Source of the DNA: Bifidobacterium breve
GTDB lineage: Bacteria > Bacteroidota > Bacteroidia > Cytophagales > UBA9547
Direction of reading: 5' to 3'
Length of the DNA stretch: 13,267 bases
Assembly (NCBI GenBank): GCA_943325655.2
Contig: CALPQG020000023.1
Location: forward strand, 1 to 13,267
The position numbers and the translations under genes were made by a program. The notes beneath the pieces are model-generated. The model was given only the letters and a program-made list of their open reading frames with translations. It was not told the origin of the DNA and did no database searches. Positions 6,675 through 13,267 of the stretch are shown here, in pieces (positions within the stretch are counted from its first letter, which is position 1; the number at the start of each line of letters is the position of its first letter).

Positions 6675-7844
6675 TCATATAAACATAAAACCAGCAACTA
6701 AACCAGCAATAATAATAAATGGAGAAGGTATTTTGGTAAAAGTCAACAACAAAAAGGTACTGATCATGATGGTATTATTCAAGAGCGTAAATGGTACGGA
6801 ATAATACATGGTAATAGATGCGGCAATGATCAAACCTGAATTTACGGCGTTGATTCCTTCTAGGGAAGCTTTTACAACCCTAAATTGTTTGAGTTGTTCC
6901 CAAAACCTGATGGTAAAAAATATTAAAAATGTACCCGGTAAAAACATGGCAATCCCCGAAACGATTCCACCAATTATTTGTCCAAAAATACCAGATCCTT
7001 TCATGGTAAAGGCGCCCAAATAAGCACTGAATGAAAATACCGGTCCAGGAACAATATGCACCAAGGCATAGCCAATGTTAAATTCCTGAGCGGTGAGGTA
7101 ATGTTTAAACTCCACGAATTCAGTATACAATAAAGGTATCAGGGCTTGTCCACCGCCAAATACCAAACTTCCATTCCTGTAAAATTTTTGAAACAATTTT
7201 ATGGGCATCCAGTCGAAGACATACCCTAAAATTGCAGAGATTAAAAATACACTGAGCCATAAAACAAAATTGCTCCATTCTATTTTCAGCGGTTTTTTTT
7301 CTTCTTCAGGATGGCGTCGGTATTTCAAAGAAGTGATAAATCCTCCCACTATTAACAAAAAAGGAAAAAACCAGGGTGAACGAACAAAATATGCCAAAAT
7401 ACCACTCATGACCATCAGTATAATCCCGACCTTAGTAGTAACGGCTTTTAAACTAATGTTATAAGCAGCGAAAGCCAAACATCCCAGCGCAATAGGTTCT
7501 AAATACCGGGTTACAGAAAGTGTAGAGCTGTCTAAATAGGAAATGACAATGGCTCCAAAAGTCATGATCAATACAGCAGGCGCCATCCAGACAAGCAAAC
7601 TCAAATACGCCCACATTGGACCGCCCAACCTAAAGGCCAATGCGATAATTGTTTGGGTTGAAGTTGGTCCGGGTAAAATTTGACAAAGGGCATTCAGTTC
7701 CAGCAATTCAGCTTCGGTGATGTACCTTCTCTTGTTGACCATCCTTTCAAAAAGCATTCCGATATGGGCTTGTGGACCACCAAATGCACTTAATGCAAGT
7801 ATGAGCACATCTTTTAAAAATATATATCTTCGTATGGTTTGCAA
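6675..7844 (-). CDS. chrA: Chromate transporter, ChrA/CHR family, two-domain form
   Basis: CHR proteins are inner-membrane transporters; the characterised ones export chromate, and many relatives have no tested substrate. The 389-residue length fits the long bidomain form, two homologous membrane halves fused. The first half shows the family signature near residues 18-30 (SAFGGPQAHIGML) and the conserved LCQILPGPTSTQ stretch; the second half repeats it as VFGGGQALIPLL and VHIVPGPVFSFSAYLG. About ten hydrophobic segments can be picked out. The stretch YRRHPEEEKKPLK between the halves is the polar linker. It is the only reverse-strand gene here, convergent with GH3 and divergent from slyD. The minus-strand ATG at 7844 gives MQTIRRYIFLKDVL, a usual family start. 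No regulator gene (chrB-like) is nearby. Confident about the family, unsure that chromate is the natural substrate. Confidence 0.92.
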   Translation of the reverse strand: MQTIRRYIFLKDVLILALSAFGGPQAHIGMLFERMVNKRRYITEAELLELNALCQILPGPTSTQTIIALAFRLGGPMWAYLSLLVWMAPAVLIMTFGAIVISYLDSSTLSVTRYLEPIALGCLAFAAYNISLKAVTTKVGIILMVMSGILAYFVRSPWFFPFLLIVGGFITSLKYRRHPEEEKKPLKIEWSNFVLWLSVFLISAILGYVFDWMPIKLFQKFYRNGSLVFGGGQALIPLLYTEFVEFKHYLTAQEFNIGYALVHIVPGPVFSFSAYLGAFTMKGSGIFGQIIGGIVSGIAMFLPGTFLIFFTIRFWEQLKQFRVVKASLEGINAVNSGLIIAASITMYYSVPFTLLNNTIMISTFLLLTFTKIPSPFIIIAGLVAGFMFI

Positions 7845-7866
7845 TAGTTTTACTGTAATTTAAAAT

Positions 7867-7874
7867 CAAAAGTA
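7867..7874 (-). promoter_or_regulatory. Candidate -7 box for chrA
   Basis: Read on the minus strand, 7874-7867 is TACTTTTG, an exact match to the Bacteroidota TAnnTTTG element, 22 bases before the chrA start codon. No TTG is found at the expected -33 distance, so this is a partial match only. Confidence 0.3.
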
Positions 7875-8018
7875 CGAAATATTATGAGTATCTAAAATTT
7901 GGAAATTTAGTTTATGAAAATTTTAAAAGATCTTATAGTTGAAGGGAAATAAAAACTTTTGAATTTTATTTATTGTAGTAAATAGTACCTAAATTGCGAA
8001 AAATTTAAAAATATTATT

Positions 8019-8525
8019 ATGCTTATACAGGATAACAAAGTTGTAGGTTTATCATTTGACTTACACATTGATCATGAAGAAGATGGTAAAGTATTAGTTG
8101 AAAAAGCAACTATTGAAGCTCCTTTTGTATTTATATATGGTTTAAGTGGCTTACCAGAAAAATTTGAAGAATTTCTTTTGAATAAAAAAGTGGGAGATTC
8201 TTTTGACTTTACTGTTGCTTCAGACGATGCTTACGGAGAATACGATGAAGGTGGAATTATTGACCTTCCTAAAAATGCGTTTGACAGTGAACCAGAAGTT
8301 TTGGTAGAAGGAAACAGAATTCCTTTGACTGATGCGCAAGGCGATACTGTTGTGGCTACCATTCTTGAAATAGAAGAAGATGTTGTAGTAGTTGATTTAA
8401 ACCACCCATTGGCTGGATATGATTTGCATTTTACTGGAACAGTGAACGAAATCAGAGAAGCAACCATCGAAGAAATTGCTCATGGACATGTGCATGGAGA
8501 AGGTGGTCACCATCACGATCATTAA
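8019..8525 (+). CDS. slyD: FKBP-type peptidyl-prolyl isomerase, SlyD family
   Basis: SlyD catalyses cis-trans isomerisation of proline peptide bonds, acts as a chaperone through its inserted flap domain, and binds nickel and other metals with a His-rich tail. The 168-residue product has the split FKBP domain (about 1-72 and 125-150) around the insert-in-flap domain (about 73-124). Family motifs include GLSGLPEKFEEFLLNKKVGD, ASDDAYGEYDE and NHPLAGYDLHFTG. The tail (155-168) HGHVHGEGGHHHDH holds seven histidines but, unlike the E. coli tail, no cysteine. No signal peptide, so cytoplasmic. The ATG at 8019 is the first in frame and gives the usual N-terminus. It is divergent from chrA across 174 bases and ends at a strong terminator, so it is its own unit. 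Confidence 0.94.
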   Translation: MLIQDNKVVGLSFDLHIDHEEDGKVLVEKATIEAPFVFIYGLSGLPEKFEEFLLNKKVGDSFDFTVASDDAYGEYDEGGIIDLPKNAFDSEPEVLVEGNRIPLTDAQGDTVVATILEIEEDVVVVDLNHPLAGYDLHFTGTVNEIREATIEEIAHGHVHGEGGHHHDH

Positions 8526-8547
8526 TTGAAACGAATTAAAAATTCTT

Positions 8548-8582
8548 AAAAAGGCTGTTTTCTATATGAAAACAGCCTTTTT
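8548..8582 (+). terminator. Intrinsic terminator after slyD
   Basis: A perfect 15-bp stem, 8548-8562 with 8568-8582 (core AAGGCTGTTTTC / GAAAACAGCCTT), closes a TATAT loop. The A-run before and T-run after the GC part make it usable from either strand. It begins 22 bases after the slyD stop. Confidence 0.92.
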
Positions 8583-8669
8583 GCATTTATTGTTGTTTGT
8601 AGATGTGCCTAGATTTGTCACCTCAATTCCCCAACCATGATAACAATTTTAATTAAGGATAAATTTTTC

Positions 8670-8677
8670 TATTTTTG
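8670..8677 (+). promoter_or_regulatory. Candidate -7 box upstream of the VIT gene
   Basis: TATTTTTG matches TAnnTTTG exactly and lies 131-138 bases before the VIT start, with the short frame and the palindrome between. A good -33 element is lacking. Confidence 0.3.
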
Positions 8678-8690
8678 GAAATAGTATACG

Positions 8691-8768
8691 TTGCCTGAAA
8701 AGGTATTCAATACTGTTGAAGAAGTTGCTAAAGATTTTAATCCATCAAGTATACATATAGCAGTGTAA
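8691..8768 (+). other. Short 25-codon frame, possible leader peptide or gene remnant
   Basis: From the TTG at 8691 a frame runs 25 codons (LPEKVFNTVEEVAKDFNPSS and five more residues) to a TAA at 8766-8768. The composition, an amphipathic VEEVAKDF stretch, looks more like coding than random AT-rich DNA. Upstream it closes at a TAG at 8682-8684, so it is either a fragment of a lost gene or a very short peptide with a non-ATG start. The stop lies inside the palindrome 8762-8781. I do not recognise it. Confidence 0.25.
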
Positions 8769-8781
8769 TATAAATTACACT
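8762..8781. promoter_or_regulatory. 20-bp palindrome, candidate operator for the VIT gene
   Basis: AGTGTAAT (8762-8769) and ATTACACT (8774-8781) are perfect 8-bp arms around ATAA. It ends 26 bases before the ATG at 8808. The size and symmetry fit a dimeric repressor site, and a metal-responsive one would suit an Fe/Mn transporter. It does not match the textbook Fur or DtxR consensus. An RNA hairpin controlling translation is the other reading. Confidence 0.45.
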
Positions 8782-8807
8782 CCCCCTCATTGAAATACCA
8801 TTCGTTT

Positions 8808-9500
8808 ATGCATGAAGAAAATCATTTTAAAGGTTCTGAACTTGTTCGCGACATTGTCATTGGGATGTCTGATGGTTTAACAGTACCTTTTGCACTTGCT
8901 GCAGGTTTAAGTGGCGCTGTTACCGATCCCTCCATTGTAGTTACTGCCGGAATAGCAGAAGTAATTGCCGGATCAATCGCCATGGGCTTGGGTGGTTACC
9001 TAGCCGGTAAAACAGAGATAGAACATTACGATTCGGAACTAAAAAGAGAGTATTATGAAGTTAATCATTTCCCTGAAAAGGAAAAAGAAGAAGTAAGAGA
9101 GGTATTTGAAGAATATGGTTTGAGCAAAGCCAGCCAGGAATTGATTGTAGAAGAGCTCTCCAAAAACAAACAAAAGTGGGTCGATTTCATGATGCGCTTT
9201 GAACTTGGACTTGAAAAACCAAATATCAACAGGGCGAGAAATAGTGCCTTGACGATTGGTACTTCTTACATCATTGGTGGTTTAATTCCCTTAGCGCCCT
9301 ACTTAATTGCTGATAAAGTACTTGATGGATTGGTTTATTCATCCATCATCACCTTGCTCAGTTTGTTTGTATTTGGGTATTTAAAAAGCAAAGCATTAGG
9401 CCAAAACCCTTGGAATGGAGCTTTAAAAATAGCGGCCATCGGTGGCTTTGCCGCCAGTGCTGCCTATTTTGCCGGTAAATTTTTCAACCAATACTTATAA
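8808..9500 (+). CDS. VIT1/CCC1 family iron/manganese transporter
   Basis: VIT proteins move ferrous iron or manganese out of the cytoplasm by exchange with protons. The 230-residue product has two hydrophobic segments (about 15-38 and 42-66), a cytoplasmic metal-binding region (about 68-135), then three more segments. From memory of Eucalyptus VIT1, its metal-binding residues E102, E105, E113, E116, M149, M150 and E153 correspond here, at a constant offset of 21, to E81, E84, E92, E95, M128, M129 and E132; the transmembrane D43 and M80 correspond to D22 and M59. All are present, so the protein should be functional. There is no N-terminal ferritin-like domain as in some bacterial relatives. 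I chose the ATG at 8808 (MHEENHFKGSELVRD) over a TTG six codons earlier. A 20-bp palindrome and terminator lie upstream, implying its own promoter. No clear terminator follows. Confidence 0.9.
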   Translation: MHEENHFKGSELVRDIVIGMSDGLTVPFALAAGLSGAVTDPSIVVTAGIAEVIAGSIAMGLGGYLAGKTEIEHYDSELKREYYEVNHFPEKEKEEVREVFEEYGLSKASQELIVEELSKNKQKWVDFMMRFELGLEKPNINRARNSALTIGTSYIIGGLIPLAPYLIADKVLDGLVYSSIITLLSLFVFGYLKSKALGQNPWNGALKIAAIGGFAASAAYFAGKFFNQYL

Positions 9501-9580
9501 AAAAGGCACTATGAATTTCAATGGCTTCAGCAAACGGAAAGATAATTAACAACTTAGTTTTATTTTAGGAAATGTTTTTC

Positions 9581-9595
9581 TAAATTTGAAATTTA
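9581..9595 (+). promoter_or_regulatory. Candidate -7 box inside a 15-bp palindrome
   Basis: TAAATTTG (9581-9588) matches TAnnTTTG, 85-92 bases before the start of the secreted repeat protein. It forms the left half of the perfect palindrome TAAATTT-G-AAATTTA (9581-9595). The -33 region has no clear TTG. Promoter, regulator site, or chance in AT-rich DNA are all possible. Confidence 0.35.
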
Positions 9596-9672
9596 CTAAG
9601 ATTAAATTGAACTTAGGAACGAATGGACGATATCTTAATTAATACACGATACCCTAATAAATATTAACTTCT

Positions 9673-12600
9673 ATGAAAAAAATTTTATTGGTAGTTAGCT
9701 TCGCATTATCCCTGGTTTGTACAATAGCGATTGCTTCTCCAGATAATAACAAAGTAAACGACATCAAAAGGGTAAATAGTTGTGTAGATTCTTTAAAAGT
9801 ATCTTCTTCTGACATCTTAATTTGTGAAGACAAAGGTGGGATTGGGATAATTACTTTAAAAGTAAAATTTAATTACCAAGATTCTATTGATTTTGAATCT
9901 TCAGGTGCTGTAATCAAATGGTCGGTTGGAGGCAATCCAATTGCTGGCATCATCAACCTGGATGCTAAATTTTTAACCGTTACTGTTCCAACGCCAACCA
10001 CGACAACAACTTTTGAAGCAGAAACAAATCCTCCCAATATAGATGGTTGTAACAATAGCCCTAATGGTACCGTGCAGGTAGTTGTAAAATTAATTCCAAC
10101 AGACGCCAATGCTGGCTTGAGCCAAACCGGGAATGCTACTTGTGGACTTACTTCTATAAATCTTGCTGCGGTAAAAGTTGCTCAGGGACATGGTACTGGT
10201 ACCTGGACATTTGACGGCGATGGCGATGGTGGAGTTTTTGCAAATCCTAAATTGTTTAATACAGCATTCACAGGAACGCCCGATAAATTATATACTGTTC
10301 GTTGGACAACCTCCAATGCTCCTTGTGCGGCATCAACTGATACAGCTCAGGTTTTACTCCATTCAAATCCAGATGTTGCAGTCGCTGGAGCCGATTCAAT
10401 CGGCGCTGAAACTTGTGGTAAAACAAGCATTAAATTATTAGCCAATACTCCCGTAAAAGGAACAGGTGCCTGGTCAATTGTTTCTGGTGCTGGAGGAAAT
10501 TTTGGTAATGTTAACAACGCTGCTACACCTTTTGATGGGGTGGCCGGAACTGCTTATGTGTTGAGATGGACAATTTCAAAAGCACCATGTGCAAGCAACA
10601 ATGATGACGTTAACATTACATTGAATGAAAATCCAGATGTTGCCAATGCTGGGGCAGATTCAGTTGGCGCTGAAACTTGTGGTAAAACAAGCATTAAATT
10701 ATTGGCCAATACTCCTGTAAAAGGAATTGGTGCCTGGTCTATTGTTTCTGGAGCTGGTGGAAATATTGGAAATACTAACAACGCTGCTTCCACTTTTGAC
10801 GGTGTAGCCGGAACGGCTTATGTGTTGAGATGGACAATATCAAAAGCGCCTTGTGCCAATGCTACTGATGACATCAATATTAAATTGAATGAAAATCCTG
10901 ATGCTGCAAAAGCAGGTGCAGATTCTATAGGCGCTGAAAATTGTGGCAAAACAAGTATCGCTTTAAATGCTAATGCTCCTGTAAAAGGGACAGGTTCCTG
11001 GTCGGTAACTTCTGGTACCGGTGGTTCTTTTGGAGATAATCTTAAAGCATCTACTTCATTTACTGGCACTCCTGAAGTGGCTTATACATTGACATGGACA
11101 ATCAGCAACGCTCCTTGTGCGAGTGCTTCTGACGATGTAAAAGTTACCTTACATACGCAAACTGACTCTGCTAAAGCAGGAGTTGACCAAACTGGAATTG
11201 CAACTTGTGGTAAAACTGGCGTTCAAATTTCTGGAAATGTACCTACTATTGGTACCGGAGCATGGACAATCATTGGAAACGGTGGGGTGTTGGTAGATCA
11301 AAATGCTGCAACTACTGATTTAAACGGTTTGGCAGATTCTACTTATAAAGCCATTTGGACCATTACCAATGCTCCTTGTAGAACTACAGCTGATACCATG
11401 TTGGTTAAATTTAATGCTAATCCAACCAAGGCTTTTGCTGGAAATGACAGTTCTATTTGTGGTGCGACTACTATAACTCTTAATGGGAATTCACCAATAA
11501 TAGGTTCAGGTGCTTGGGCTTATTTAGGCGGTGATACCACAGGAATTTCTAAAACTTTGTTTTCAGATGATTCTAATCCTAAAAGTACCTTTACTGGTAA
11601 AAGCGGAAAGGTCTACAGTTTGGTATGGAACATCGTAAAATCACCTTGCGGAATCTCAACAGATACCGTGAATATTGAATTCAAAGAAAATCCTATTGCT
11701 TCAGCAAGCAATCAAAGCCCTTGTATTATTGGGAAAACTGGTGCAGTAACATTAGATGGATCTGCAAGCAATGGAACAGGTGTATGGACCAAAGTTTCTG
11801 GCAATGGAATTTTTAATGGAAATAGTTTTGAAGATGCCACGGAAACTACCAACGTTTTAAAATGGAAAGTTACTGGCCAATGTGGTGCTGATTCTGTTAC
11901 AGTGACCATTAATTTAAAAGAAAAACCGAGTGCGCCAATCATTGGAGGACCTGATTCAGTAGAATTATGTAAAGGAGGAACCGTATTATTGACAGCCACT
12001 TCAGTAGATGCGGCCAACAATAATGTTAGTTTTCAATGGTATAACCACAGCGAATTATTGGTTACTGTAAATCCATTGCAAGTAACGGTTGCTGATACGG
12101 GTAGGTATTACATCATTGCTAACAACGTAAATGGTTGTTCAAACAGCTCAAACAGCATCAAAGTTAAAAATAGGGAAATAGATTCTCAAAACCTTAATGA
12201 TACAATTTGCCAAGGAGTAAACTATAAAATTCAACCTTTCTATTTTAAAGGCAATAAATTCCTGTGGTCAAAGGCAGACAGTGTTGGCGTAATTGGAACA
12301 GATACTATTTTGACAATCAATATCAAAGAAAAACAAAGGTATGTATTGTCCGTCAATGATTCTATATGTGGACAATTGGCACCGTATAATTTCTTTATCG
12401 ATGTGTATCCGCAATCTGAAGCAGCCTTGGTAGGATATGATTCTATTTGTTTGGGTAATGCTGTAGAGCTTACAGTTGATATCATTAAAGGATCGGCTCC
12501 AAGATATGTTTACCATTGGTATACTGACAGTGTATTTGTAAGAACAGATTCATTGACCAAAGAATGGGTGTTGCCAACAGCAACTACTACGAAATACCAG

Positions 12601-12918
12601 GTGGCCGTTCAGGATACAAATGGTTGTATTTCTTCTGCTGAAAAAATTGTGAAAGCATTGGATTGGGATTTAAACAACCAGCCAAATATTTTCACTCCTA
12701 ATGGAGATTCAAAAAATGACGCTTTGGAAATCAACAAGGCTCCTCACACTTCCGTAGCTATAGAAGTGTATAACAGATGGGGTGGACAAATTTTCAAAGC
12801 GGATGACTACGATAATAAATGGGATGGTGGAGCAGCCAGTGATGGTATTTATTACTATACCTTGAAGGCTTCCTGCCCTAATAAAACAGTTAAAAAATGG
12901 ATACAAATAGCGAGGTAG
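9673..12918 (+). CDS. Secreted Ig-like repeat protein with T9SS type B (gliding-motility-associated) C-terminal domain
   Basis: The 1081-residue product starts with a signal peptide (about 1-21, cut likely after A-I-A before S22; no lipobox). Residues 25-143 form a unique domain with several cysteines and a Thr-rich stretch. Seven Ig-like modules follow; their first cysteines fall at C157, C248, C336, C424, C512, C596 and C684, 84-91 residues apart. Each module reads roughly AGADSIGAETCGKTSI, then KGTGAWSIVSG, then WTISKAPC, so each carries a second cysteine that could form an internal disulphide. Ig/PKD-like domains with FQWYN and YHWYTD strands occupy about 755-995. The end (about 1000-1081) is the CHU_C type B sorting domain: IFTPNGDSKNDALEI from 1006, then VYNRWGGQIF, WDGG, SDGIYYYTL and KKWIQIAR. 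The type IX system should move it across the outer membrane and attach or release it. No catalytic domain is visible; an adhesin or structural surface protein is the likely role. It has its own strong terminator. Confidence 0.93.
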   Translation: MKKILLVVSFALSLVCTIAIASPDNNKVNDIKRVNSCVDSLKVSSSDILICEDKGGIGIITLKVKFNYQDSIDFESSGAVIKWSVGGNPIAGIINLDAKFLTVTVPTPTTTTTFEAETNPPNIDGCNNSPNGTVQVVVKLIPTDANAGLSQTGNATCGLTSINLAAVKVAQGHGTGTWTFDGDGDGGVFANPKLFNTAFTGTPDKLYTVRWTTSNAPCAASTDTAQVLLHSNPDVAVAGADSIGAETCGKTSIKLLANTPVKGTGAWSIVSGAGGNFGNVNNAATPFDGVAGTAYVLRWTISKAPCASNNDDVNITLNENPDVANAGADSVGAETCGKTSIKLLANTPVKGIGAWSIVSGAGGNIGNTNNAASTFDGVAGTAYVLRWTISKAPCANATDDINIKLNENPDAAKAGADSIGAENCGKTSIALNANAPVKGTGSWSVTSGTGGSFGDNLKASTSFTGTPEVAYTLTWTISNAPCASASDDVKVTLHTQTDSAKAGVDQTGIATCGKTGVQISGNVPTIGTGAWTIIGNGGVLVDQNAATTDLNGLADSTYKAIWTITNAPCRTTADTMLVKFNANPTKAFAGNDSSICGATTITLNGNSPIIGSGAWAYLGGDTTGISKTLFSDDSNPKSTFTGKSGKVYSLVWNIVKSPCGISTDTVNIEFKENPIASASNQSPCIIGKTGAVTLDGSASNGTGVWTKVSGNGIFNGNSFEDATETTNVLKWKVTGQCGADSVTVTINLKEKPSAPIIGGPDSVELCKGGTVLLTATSVDAANNNVSFQWYNHSELLVTVNPLQVTVADTGRYYIIANNVNGCSNSSNSIKVKNREIDSQNLNDTICQGVNYKIQPFYFKGNKFLWSKADSVGVIGTDTILTINIKEKQRYVLSVNDSICGQLAPYNFFIDVYPQSEAALVGYDSICLGNAVELTVDIIKGSAPRYVYHWYTDSVFVRTDSLTKEWVLPTATTTKYQVAVQDTNGCISSAEKIVKALDWDLNNQPNIFTPNGDSKNDALEINKAPHTSVAIEVYNRWGGQIFKADDYDNKWDGGAASDGIYYYTLKASCPNKTVKKWIQIAR
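10102..11964 (+). repeat. Tandem repeat of about 264 nt encoding seven Ig-like modules
   Basis: The period is 264 nt (88 codons) between modules 2, 3, 4 and 5 and between 6 and 7, 273 nt between 1 and 2, and 252 nt between 5 and 6. Modules 2 and 3 are by far the closest pair: an exact match of 38 bases begins at 10402 and again at 10666, and the remainder differs at scattered sites. Module 4 is more diverged, and 1, 5, 6 and 7 more still. This pattern points to a recent in-frame duplication in an older array. Confidence 0.85.
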
Positions 12919-12935
12919 TTTACTCCTCAATAGGA

Positions 12936-12981
12936 TAACCAAAAAAGCGATGTAAGAAAACTTACATCGCTTTTTTGGTTA
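12936..12981 (+). terminator. Long perfect-stem terminator after the secreted repeat protein
   Basis: A 21-bp uninterrupted stem (12936-12956 with 12961-12981; core GCGATGTAAG / CTTACATCGC) closes an AAAA loop. The T-run 12971-12976 follows the GC part, and an A-run precedes it, so it can work on both strands. It begins 17 bases after the stop. Confidence 0.93.
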
Positions 12982-13093
12982 AAAACAATTCCTTAACAAT
13001 TAGTCATTGCAGTCTTTATGATAAATTTACGCGTTGTTGGTGAGCTTTTGTAAATGTTTAATGGCTATTCTAAAGGGAAAATGGAGAATATAA

Positions 13094-13267
13094 GCGTTAT
13101 TTTTTAAGTAGGACCTGCTGAAAAAGCATTAACATTATCAATAACAGCGATTTATGATTAAGAATAGATTTTAAAGTGCAAACAAATCATGCGGAATCTT
13201 TGAATTGTCTTGCGTACGACCTTTTAAAAAATGCGTTATCCCGATATTCTCGGGATTGATCCATGAA
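13094..13267. repeat. Dispersed structured intergenic repeat, copy B (cut by window end)
   Basis: Bases 13120-13225 match copy A (6351-6456) without gaps, with about 86 percent identity by hand count; weaker similarity begins near 13094. The stem ATCCCGA/TCGGGAT (13238-13244/13250-13256) repeats the copy A stem with a different, longer loop. The rest of the element lies beyond the window. Bases 12982-13093 hold no gene I can support. Confidence 0.75.

Noticed and set aside
8790..8807. TTG start for the VIT gene six codons upstream
   Set aside because: The ATG at 8808 gives a standard family N-terminus; the TTG start would add only MKYHSF and lies close to the palindrome. It cannot be fully excluded.
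9673..9735. Lipoprotein signal with C16 as the lipidated cysteine
   Set aside because: The residues before C16 are S-L-V, without the small residue needed at -1, and a standard signal peptidase I site (A-I-A before S22) follows.
10554..11069. Two similar reverse-strand frames opposite the secreted protein, about 80 residues each
   Set aside because: They are antisense shadows of repeat modules 2-4; they resemble each other only because the sense repeats do.
10102..11964. Regular repeats as a CRISPR array
   Set aside because: The period is 264 nt, in frame within a long coding region with no unique spacers; it encodes protein modules.

Overview
The window is AT-rich DNA from a member of the Bacteroidota. 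The clearest evidence is the last gene, whose C-terminal domain is the gliding-motility-associated (CHU_C, T9SS type B) sorting signal found in that phylum. A FadN-type fused beta-oxidation enzyme, a bacterial GH3-family protein next to lptB, and several TAnnTTTG promoter-like words fit this. The class cannot be fixed from the sequence; Chitinophagia, Saprospiria or a relative is plausible.

Layout, left to right: a Mn-type superoxide dismutase (134-742) with a two-tier terminator; a 312-base AT-rich gap; a large 3-hydroxyacyl-CoA dehydrogenase/enoyl-CoA hydratase fusion (1142-3541) with a strong terminator; a hairpin-rich non-coding element (about 3605-3902); lptB (3985-4716) and a GH3-family adenylate-forming enzyme (4802-6322), probably one transcription unit; a non-coding repeat (about 6333-6600); the reverse-strand chromate transporter gene chrA (6675-7844), convergent with GH3 and divergent from slyD (8019-8525), which ends in a perfect 15-bp terminator; a VIT/CCC1-type Fe/Mn transporter (8808-9500) preceded by a 20-bp palindrome; and a 1081-residue secreted repeat protein (9673-12918) with a very strong terminator. 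A second, truncated copy of the 6.3-kb repeat fills the right end (about 13094-13267).

Most genes here are housekeeping or stress genes in separate short units. SOD, the VIT transporter and SlyD share a loose theme of metal and oxidative homeostasis, but nothing shows co-regulation. lptB supplies the ATPase for LPS export to the outer membrane, and the GH3 protein beside it may modify a carboxylate linked to the envelope; that is inference. The secreted protein has seven Ig-like modules of about 88 residues, each with a cysteine pair, two of them almost identical in DNA.

I see no clear new defence or mobile system. The least explained parts are non-coding: a dispersed structured repeat in two copies, a hairpin cluster with mutually exclusive pairings upstream of lptB, a candidate operator upstream of the VIT gene, and two four-unit arrays of a 7-nt WWAACTG-like repeat upstream of genes.
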